DNA of 64,000 nucleotides from Candidatus Celerinatantimonas neptuna (GTDB lineage: Bacteria; Pseudomonadota; Gammaproteobacteria; Enterobacterales; Celerinatantimonadaceae), in NCBI GenBank assembly GCA_911810475.1, contig OU461276.1, positions 358,501 to 422,500 of the forward strand. Direction: 5' to 3'. This document shows, in pieces, positions 57,323 through 64,000 of the stretch (positions within the stretch are counted from its first letter, which is position 1; every line of letters begins with the position of its first letter). The notes beneath the pieces were generated by a model, which searched no databases, had not been told where the DNA came from, and saw only the letters and a program-made list of their open reading frames with translations. The position numbers and the translations under genes were made by a program.

Positions 57323-58043
57323 GTTTAATTGTCTTACCCCGAGCAGTGCGCTCAATAGCCGAGAGAATGCCTCGCATCGTATTCAATTCATTTTGTTCCA
57401 TGCGAATTCGATTAAACATTCTCCGCATTTTTTCCATTACTTTTCCGGGATGTTTCGGAACAATAAAACCTATTTCATACAACGCATTATGGAGATGTTC
57501 ATAGAAATTTTCCATATCCTGATTATTAGGATATGGACGGGTTTCAGGTTCAGGAGATCCTAAAAAGGCCATACGAACCTCATAACAAAGTATTTGTACA
57601 GCCATCGCCAGATTTAACGAACTATATTCAGGATTTGTAGCGACATTAACATGATAATGACAATGATGTAATTCTTCGTTTGTCAGACCGGTACGCTCAC
57701 GCCCAAAAACAATAGCCACCTGGCCATTACAACTTTCTTTAACAACTAATTCACCTGCCTGATGAGCATTAATTAAGGGCCAGTCAAGCGTACGACTACG
57801 GGCACTGGTACCAACAACTAGTTCACAAGGAGCTATCGCTTCTTCCAAAGAATCAACAATCTGAACATTAGCTAAAACATCCGTAGCCCCCGCAGCCAAT
57901 GCATGAGACTTTCCATCAACTTCAGACTGAGGAGTAACTAAAACTAATTTGGATATTCCCATTGTCTTCATCGCACGTGCAGCAGAACCTATATTTCCAC
58001 TATGGCTGGTTCCAACTAACACTACACGTACACTATCTAACAT
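57315..58043 (-). CDS. trmJ: tRNA (cytidine/uridine-32-2'-O)-methyltransferase TrmJ
   Basis: A 242-aa SpoU-class methyltransferase acting at position 32 of several tRNAs. Knot-fold motifs are present: GTSHSGNIGSAARAMKTMG, FGRERTGLTNEEL and SSLNLAMAVQILCYEVRM. The C-terminal extension (about 170-242) is typical of TrmJ. It lies directly upstream of iscR on the same strand, as in enterics. Confidence 0.95.
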   Translation of the reverse strand: MLDSVRVVLVGTSHSGNIGSAARAMKTMGISKLVLVTPQSEVDGKSHALAAGATDVLANVQIVDSLEEAIAPCELVVGTSARSRTLDWPLINAHQAGELVVKESCNGQVAIVFGRERTGLTNEELHHCHYHVNVATNPEYSSLNLAMAVQILCYEVRMAFLGSPEPETRPYPNNQDMENFYEHLHNALYEIGFIVPKHPGKVMEKMRRMFNRIRMEQNELNTMRGILSAIERTARGKTIKPD

Positions 58044-58231
58044 CTCTCATCTCCAGTGAATTCAGCTACAGTATGATAGCATAGCTAGATTGCCAACTTC
58101 ACGGCAATATGAACAGTTAAACAAAACGGATTGTGTCAGGATGTTTATTCAACACTACCTTGCCGACGTTATAGCTTTACCCTATAATCGGCCTCCTTAA
58201 AATCGTTCTTTTTAAAATTGGTGAATCAATT

Positions 58232-59032
58232 ATGCATCCTATGCTCAATATAGGTATTCGTGCTGCACGTAATGCCGGGAATATTATTGCTAAAGCTTAT
58301 GAAAATCTTGATAAGGTAGAAATTTACAGCAAAGGCGCAAATGACTATGTTACAAATGTTGACAACGCAGCCGAAGCAGCAATCATCGATACTATTCAAA
58401 AATCGTACCCAGAGCATGGCATAATTGCAGAAGAAAGTGGCATTACTGATGGTCAAAACAATGACTATCAATGGGTAATTGATCCACTCGACGGCACCAC
58501 CAATTTTATAAAAGGCATTCCCCACTTTGCTGTATCTGTAGCCTTACGTATCAAAGGTAAAACGGAACATGGTGTTATCTATGATCCCCTTCGAAATGAA
58601 TTATTTACAGCAAGCCGGGGGGGGGGCGCCCAATTAAATGGCTATCGGTTACGTGTAAGTAAACTGCGTGATCTTAATGGCGCAATTATCGGAACTGGAT
58701 TTCCATTCAAACAAAAACATTTGACTGAAACATATCTCAAAATGTTTCAAAGTATATTTAACGAATGTAGCGACTTACGGCGGGCAGGGTCAGCAGCTTT
58801 GGATCTTGCATACGTTGCTGCAGCACGGCAAGACGCTTTCTTCGAATTAGGCCTCAAACCTTGGGATATGGCTGCTGGGGAACTCATTGCACGCGAGGCC
58901 GGCGCGTTAGTAACAGATGTTGCTGGAAACTATAATTTCATGAAATCAGGGAACATTGTTGTTGCTAACCCAAAAATAATCAAGCTCATATTAGGACATT
59001 TTCATGAGCACCTCATCGATTCAATGAAATAG
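58232..59032 (+). CDS. suhB: Inositol-1-monophosphatase SuhB
   Basis: A 266-aa magnesium-dependent phosphatase; SuhB also takes part in rRNA antitermination complexes. Metal-binding motifs: GIIAEESG, WVIDPLDGTTNFIKG and LKPWDMAAGELIAREAGA. The gene contains a run of ten G (58617-58626) encoding Arg-Gly-Gly-Gly; relatives have a mixed sequence there. A one-base slip would break the protein near residue 130. It is divergent from trmJ, as in many relatives. Confidence 0.95.
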   Translation: MHPMLNIGIRAARNAGNIIAKAYENLDKVEIYSKGANDYVTNVDNAAEAAIIDTIQKSYPEHGIIAEESGITDGQNNDYQWVIDPLDGTTNFIKGIPHFAVSVALRIKGKTEHGVIYDPLRNELFTASRGGGAQLNGYRLRVSKLRDLNGAIIGTGFPFKQKHLTETYLKMFQSIFNECSDLRRAGSAALDLAYVAAARQDAFFELGLKPWDMAAGELIAREAGALVTDVAGNYNFMKSGNIVVANPKIIKLILGHFHEHLIDSMK

Positions 59033-59044
59033 TATTTTTTTATT

Positions 59045-59076
59045 TTTGATAAGCTTATCTCGATAGGCTTATCAAA
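59045..59076 (+). terminator. Hairpin after suhB
   Basis: Arms TTGATAAGC/GCTTATCAA with a 12-base loop, about 13 bp after the stop. The T-run lies before, not after, the stem, so it is better as a minus-strand terminator or a 3'-end hairpin. Confidence 0.5.
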
Positions 59077-59300
59077 TTAAGTGTTTTACTTCTAAACAGG
59101 CCCCCAATCCGATTACCATCTAATATATTTAAAAAATATTACATCATATAAAAAACATGCTTCATATATTATTCAACTTGATCAAGTCAATAACAACCCA
59201 ACTATAAATTAACCCTTTCACTTTCCAAAAAGTAATATATTAGTTATTTTGGAGATATTCAGCTCAAGATAAAAACCATCACCTAAAGAAATAAGTACAC

Positions 59301-59575
59301 TGAATCGCCACTGATTTCCTAGGCGCCTTTTAGTTAGACCTGAATTCAAAATCGAAGCGGTTAAACACGTCACGGTTGCCGGTCATTATTCCGTTACAGA
59401 CGTCGATAAGCATTTAGGTACAACAACCCATAGTCTTTATGCTTGGATTAAGCGCTATGGCCCAGATCCTGAGGAGCATCTTCAGAAGTCAGAAAAGTCA
59501 GTTGAGATTAGACGGTTACAGAAAGAGCTTAAACGTGCCACTGAAGAACGTGGCTTGTTAAAAAAGCTGCTGTAG
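59301..59575 (+). pseudogene. IS3-family orfA remnant
   Basis: It begins with an IS3-type terminal sequence TGAATCGCCACTGATTTCCT. The following frame encodes RPEFKIEAVKHVTVAGHYSV, a helix-turn-helix with LYAWIKRYG, and a leucine zipper (EIRRLQKELKRATEERGLLKK). It ends early at TAG because one base is missing in the A-run before GCTGCTGTAG. There is no start codon. The 3' part and orfB are absent; the IS30 element begins immediately after. Confidence 0.8.
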
Positions 59576-60795
59576 ATTCAAATGGTCATTGCAAAAGTTA
59601 TATTAATATACTGATTTGTAAGGACACTAATGATGAAGCGAGCAAAACGTACATTTACACAAGATGAAAAGGATTTGATCTTTAATTTATGGAAACAAGG
59701 TACGGGATATAGCGATATTGGCCGTATTCTGGATGCAGCTCCTAGCACTGTATTCACAGCACTGCGTGAATCTGGTGGCATCAAACTAACTCCTCGAAAA
59801 AGAAATGCCCATCACTTGACGCTTGAGGAACGAGAAGAGATTTAAGTCGCACTATCAGCCAAAATATCATTGAGAACCATCGCTCGTATGCTCAATCGTC
59901 CTTCTTCGACGATTTCCAGAGAAGTCTCCCGTAACCGCAGGCGACGTTATTATAAAGCAGTTAATTCATATAATCATGCCAAGCGAATGGCTAAGCGTCC
60001 GAAACTTGGGATCTTAGAACTCAATTCAGAACTCAGAAAAATTGTCATGTCAAAACTTGATCTTAAATGGTCGCCAGAGCAAATATCAGGTTGGTTAAAT
60101 GTCGAATACTCGCGAAGGTAATCTATGCAGGTATCCCATGAGGCCATCTATAAAGCAATATATGTCCGAACCAAAGGTATTATTCATTACTCTTTCACCC
60201 AGCATTTACGCAGGAGCCGACCGATGCGTCACAGTCGATATCACCGACGCAGTGGTGACAGGAGTTTCACGACTATTGTGAATGGCATATCGATTTACGA
60301 ACGATCCAAGAATATTGATAATCGTAAGTCTGTTGGCCACTGGGAGGGAGACCTCGTATCTGGCTCAAAGAACACACATATTGCCACGCTTGTAGACAAG
60401 AAATCTCAGTTTACTATTATCCTTAAATTAGCAGGTAAAGATGCGGAATCAGTACATCAAGCGCTGTTAGCAACGTTTAAACAAATGCCTGTCCAATATA
60501 GAAAATCGTTAACGTGGGATAGATGGATGGAGTTAGCTAAACATGCCTAATTGACTCAACAGGCTGATATTCCTGTCTATTTTTGCGATCTTCCGAGCCC
60601 ATAGCAGAAAGAGATTAATGAAAATACCAATAGCTTAATTAGACAGTATTTCCCCCGGAAAACAGATTTGCCTCCTCACTCACAAGAAAAGCTAAATGAT
60701 GTAGCTACTCAATTAAATAAACGTCCGGGGAAAATATTGAAATTAAAAACACCATCACACATGATTGAAAAAAGTGTTGCGATGATCACTTGAAT
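59576..60795 (+). mobile_element. Degenerate IS30-family element inserted in the IS3 remnant
   Basis: Terminal inverted repeats of about 22 bp are visible: left ATTCAAATGGTCATTGCAA (59576 onward), right in reverse complement ATTCAAGTGATCATCGCAA (ending 60795). Between them lies a single open frame interrupted by stops. No target duplication could be confirmed. Confidence 0.8.
59630..60793 (+). pseudogene. IS30-family transposase with in-frame stops
   Basis: 387 codons in one frame, close to the full IS30 transposase. The N-terminal helix-turn-helix (FTQDEKDLIFNLWKQGTGYS; SLRTIARMLNRPSSTISREV), the catalytic core (VGHWEGDLVSGSKNTHIATL) and the C-terminal NENTNSLIRQYFPRKTDL with its glutamate are recognisable. 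Stops at 59843, 60119, 60548 and 60602 break it, and the second catalytic aspartate region reads LTWDRWMEL. It is not functional. Confidence 0.88.
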
Positions 60796-60844
60796 TCACA
60801 GCCGCTAGTTTAGGGGAGGTTTACAATAGGTAGTTACACAAAAT

Positions 60845-61066
60845 ATGTTACAGGCTTCCCAAATTGGCTCAGTATTTGGTATCAACAAAAACTTTAAAGA
60901 TAGAGCAACTATCCGCAATCTGAAAATCAAAAACTATAAAAAAGAAAAACCCAAAGTTTGTGTCATGTACAAAGGCGTACAACTTGGGCATGAATCACCT
61001 AAAATTGGTGAAAGATGGAATAACTCTAACTGCAATATTTCACATTCTGACATCAAAAAATTATAG
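60845..61066 (+). CDS. Short hypothetical protein after the IS30 relic
   Basis: 73 codons starting at ATG behind no clear ribosome-binding site. The product is basic (many Lys) with two cysteines (KPKVCVMYKG, NNSNCNISHS) and no recognisable domain. It may be the 3' end of a gene broken by the insertion sequences. It converges with uppP. Confidence 0.3.
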   Translation: MLQASQIGSVFGINKNFKDRATIRNLKIKNYKKEKPKVCVMYKGVQLGHESPKIGERWNNSNCNISHSDIKKL

Positions 61067-61073
61067 TCATGCT

Positions 61074-61104
61074 TACAAAAAAGCCCTCGGGTAATTCGAG
61101 GGCT
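61074..61104 (-). terminator. Intrinsic terminator of uppP
   Basis: Minus-strand stem GCCCTCG/CGAGGGC with a 7-base loop followed by T6, about 20 bp after the uppP stop. Confidence 0.9.
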
Positions 61105-61122
61105 CCATCTCAGGTATAATTA

Positions 61123-61968
61123 TTACCCTATCGATAAGACGACACATGAAGCAACTAAACAGTAAAAACCAAATAGATACCATTTCCCACTTTCCAGCCA
61201 CTTTGATAGCCAACGAATCGCAGCCAATCCAGCTAAAAAACTAAAAAGCATACCTAACAAGCCTGGAGCAATCATATGCATCACAGCATCTGGCGTAATT
61301 ACAGCGGTATCGTGGTAAAACAGTCTGTATAACTCTCTAACAATAACAACGGGGGTTAATACAACGGCAAGGGCAAAGCTAAATTCTTCTGCAACCTGTC
61401 GAGAAACACCTAATGACAACCCGGTTGAAATAGTAGCGCCTGAACGGGAAAACCCACGAAATGGCAGACACAATCCCTGAACAACACCAATCCAAAAAGC
61501 CGATTTACCCGAAAGATCATCTGAACTTTTACGTCTTCTTGATATAATTGACGAGCTAATAATAAAAACACCAACAACAGCAAGTGATACAGCTATTAAT
61601 CGAATATCCCCAAAGATCTGTTCAATTTCAAAATTTGGATTTCCACGAGCAACAATGTATTTAATCAAATGCTGTAAAAATAATCCGACAACTCCTGTTG
61701 CACAAGTAGCGATAATAATCCGAATAAAATTCCGCCTACTCTGCTCATAAGATAAAAAATAAGTTTTTTTCCAATTTTTCCAAAAATAGACAATTACAGA
61801 AAACATTGTCCCTGTATGAAGCATAACCAAAAGAAGTGTCATTGCCGGGGTAGTAGGATCTAATCCCATTAACTTCTCTGCAATAATGACATGGGCAGAA
61901 CTAGATACAGGCAATAATTCAGCCATTCCCTGAACAATGGACAGGATCAAAATTTGAAAAATATGCAT
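61123..61968 (-). CDS. uppP: Undecaprenyl-diphosphatase (UppP/BacA family)
   Basis: A 281-aa inner-membrane enzyme recycling the lipid carrier undecaprenyl pyrophosphate. Both family motifs are present: GMAELLPVSSSAHVIIAEKL near the N-terminus (glutamate and serines) and FRGFSRSGATIS near residue 170. About seven hydrophobic helices are visible. The sequence is somewhat divergent (RG instead of the usual PG before xSRSG). It is a single gene among insertion-sequence remnants. Confidence 0.88.
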   Translation of the reverse strand: MHIFQILILSIVQGMAELLPVSSSAHVIIAEKLMGLDPTTPAMTLLLVMLHTGTMFSVIVYFWKNWKKTYFLSYEQSRRNFIRIIIATCATGVVGLFLQHLIKYIVARGNPNFEIEQIFGDIRLIAVSLAVVGVFIISSSIISRRRKSSDDLSGKSAFWIGVVQGLCLPFRGFSRSGATISTGLSLGVSRQVAEEFSFALAVVLTPVVIVRELYRLFYHDTAVITPDAVMHMIAPGLLGMLFSFLAGLAAIRWLSKWLESGKWYLFGFYCLVASCVVLSIG

Positions 61969-62125
61969 AACAACCCAATAGATCTAAATAAAATTATAAT
62001 CAACTCGTGCTAGGGCAACCATAACTCACTCTATGAGAGCGAACACCACTCATCTTTCATATCTAAAAGAATTTGAATTAATTTTCAGGTAGATATATTA
62101 AATGGTTTAACTAGATCAATCCATT

Positions 62126-62512
62126 CTCTTAACCACTTTTAATCCTTTGAACCCAGAATCAAGCAAGAGCTCAACACTTTTTATTGCCATGTTGGAAAAG
62201 CTTGAACGTCATTTTCAGAGGGCAAAAACAATCACATGAATACTGGATAACGACATCCTTCATAAAAGTCGGGGAACCCAGCGGTGACAGTGGCTAAGTC
62301 AGGATCCGAAATTTATCTTATCATTTCAGCCGGTATATTCATCTTGGGTAAATGTGATTGAACGCCTATGGAATGCGCTTCATGAAACGATCACCCGCAA
62401 TCATCGATATAAGCATATGTGATTGCTGTTACAACGAGTAAAACATTTTAGGGATAACGTATCCCCATTTCCCGGAAGCCGTCATGGCACACAAACAATG
62501 TTGCAGTATTAG
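62126..62512 (+). pseudogene. IS630-family transposase remnant
   Basis: The C-terminal half of a Tc1/mariner-like DDE transposase in one frame with three stops (about 62236, 62281 and 62419). Recognisable parts are FNPLNPESSKSSTLFIAMLE, ILDNDILHKS (catalytic aspartate), FQPVYSSWVNVIERLWNALH (catalytic glutamate), ETITRNHRYKHM and VSPFPGSRHG. The 5' half is missing. Confidence 0.82.
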
Positions 62513-62848
62513 GCTCAACTAGTTAAAGACTAATTTATCTTAGGCAATAGAACTCTATTCAGATTAGAGTTATTTCAAGCAGGGCGAAGATATAGATAAT
62601 GAAACGTGATCTTCAAATCAGCCAGAACAAAACACATAGGGCCCCTAAAACAATCGGCAGTTACAGAGGAAGAACTGTGAATGGTTTTATTTATCAACAA
62701 TATTAATATCGACAACAGTTCATCCAGAAGCATTTATTACGCAATAAGTTGATTTCTGCTGTATGACTTGATGCAGAATTATTTTTATATAGAAACGAAA
62801 TAATGCAAAAAATAGAGCATGTTTATATTACCTAGCTTTTGTTAGACA
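62513..62848. other. Spacer between IS630 relic and the rRNA operon
   Basis: 336 bp with a possible 35-codon frame at 62599 (start MKRDLQISQNK) that has no recognisable relatives. Otherwise AT-rich. No tRNA is seen. Confidence 0.35.
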
Positions 62849-62876
62849 TAAAAAAGCCCCATCAATTGATGGGGCT
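62849..62876 (-). terminator. rRNA operon terminator after the distal 5S gene
   Basis: Minus-strand perfect palindrome GCCCCATCAATTGATGGGGC followed by TTTTTTA. Confidence 0.92.
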
Positions 62877-62889
62877 TATAATGAGAAAT

Positions 62890-63003
62890 CTGGCAGTGAC
62901 CTACTTTCACATGGGGAAACCCCACACTATCATCGGCGCTATTGCGTTTCACATCTGAGTTCGGCATGGTTTCAAGTGGTTCCACAATGCTATCTCTACC
63001 AGA
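62890..63003 (-). rRNA. rrf: 5S rRNA, distal copy
   Basis: About 114 nt reading, on the minus strand, from TCTGGTAGAGATAGC to GTGACTGCCAGA-type ends, with the conserved CCATGCCGAACTCAG core. Its terminal stem TCTGG/CCAGA differs from the proximal copy but stays paired. It lies beyond the terminator of the proximal 5S gene. Confidence 0.95.
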
Positions 63004-63062
63004 TAAAATCTTATAGGTTTATAACTCAGTTATAATACAAAACTATAAAATCTTAACTTCGC

Positions 63063-63089
63063 AAAAAGGCCCCATCTAACGATGGGGCC
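63063..63089 (-). terminator. Terminator between the two 5S genes
   Basis: Minus-strand stem GGCCCCATC/GATGGGGCC with a 4-base loop, followed by T5. A full intrinsic terminator inside the rRNA operon. Confidence 0.88.
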
Positions 63090-63099
63090 CTCAAAAGGT

Positions 63100-63216
63100 G
63101 CCTGGCAGTGACCTACTTTCACATGGGGAAACCCCACACTATCATCGGCGCTATTGCGTTTCACGTCTGAGTTCGGCATGGTTTCAGGTGGGTCCACAAC
63201 GCTATCGCTACCAAGC
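63100..63216 (-). rRNA. rrf: 5S rRNA, proximal copy
   Basis: About 117 nt with a GCTTGGTAGCG 5' end, the CCATGCCGAACTCAG core and a CTGCCAGGC 3' end. It follows the 23S gene by about 95 bp. It differs from the distal copy by a few bases, mainly in the first helices. Confidence 0.96.
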
Positions 63217-63311
63217 GTAAATAAATGCTCTTAATCCGGTCCAGCTGAATATCTCGTCTATAAGCTACAACAAGTGTCCCTATATCTAAGGTAACCCCAT
63301 TTAGGTGTTGT

Positions 63312-64000
<689 letters not shown>

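Overview
The window reads as chromosomal DNA of a low-GC, polarly flagellated, probably marine gammaproteobacterium. The flagellar gene order (flgN-M-A divergent from cheV-cheR-flgB..L; flagellin-flaG-fliD-fliS-fliT; FlrA-type master regulator; FlgO/FlgP lipoproteins) and a Vibrio-type TonB2 cluster (DUF3450-TtpC-ExbB2-ExbD2-TonB2-TPR) point to the Vibrio/Aeromonas/Celerinatantimonas side of the class. The genus cannot be fixed from the sequence alone.

Layout. 0.2-1.7 kb: flrA (sigma-54 activator). 2.1-7.6 kb: a flagellin-glycosylation module (pseB, pseC, an unrecognised 130-aa gene, and a very large Maf-type glycosyltransferase on the other strand). 7.6-12.5 kb: fliT-like, fliS, fliD, flaG and two flagellin genes. 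13-23 kb: flgL-K-J-I-G-F-E-D-C-B, all on the minus strand, with no flgH between flgG and flgI. 23.3-26.8 kb: cheR, cheV and divergent flgA-flgM-flgN. 27-29.6 kb: an IS982 relic, then flgO, flgP and a second FlgO-like lipoprotein. 30-32.6 kb: a receiver-TPR protein with a degenerate receiver, and xthA. 32.9-37.8 kb: the TonB2 energy-transduction cluster behind a good Fur box. 38-39.7 kb: a chemoreceptor. 40.3-43.7 kb: pncB-nadE (NAD salvage). 43.7-49.6 kb: an accessory, decaying stretch: btuR pseudogene, intact pectate lyase, frameshifted porin, GNAT acetyltransferase, and copC and copD pseudogenes. 49.9-57.3 kb: ndk, pepB and the complete isc operon (iscR-S-U-A-hscB-hscA-fdx-iscX). 57.3-59 kb: trmJ and divergent suhB. 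59.3-62.5 kb: IS3, IS30 and IS630 relics around uppP. 62.9-64 kb: the 3' end of an rRNA operon on the minus strand with 23S (partial) and two tandem 5S genes, each followed by its own terminator.

Regulatory logic visible in the DNA. Motifs with exact GG-N10-GC spacing (sigma-54) precede flgB, flgF, flgA, flgO and pseB. Motifs of the TAAA-N15-GCCGATAA type (sigma-28) precede flgM and both flagellin genes. This is the FlrA/sigma-54 to FliA/FlgM hierarchy. An intrinsic terminator after flgE plus the flgF promoter divides the flg genes into two transcription units.

The most interesting unexplained structure lies between the two flagellin genes. There, a plus-strand sigma-54-like motif and a plus-strand intrinsic terminator bracket about 180 nt with several hairpins. 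The segment includes a 15-nt stretch exactly complementary to the Shine-Dalgarno region of the downstream flagellin mRNA, so it is a candidate small RNA. Other points of interest are the missing flgH, a 33-bp palindrome touching the pectate-lyase -35 box, homopolymer tracts inside suhB (G10) and tonB2 (C9), a pair of related ~115-bp intergenic repeats, and the dense run of pseudogenes.
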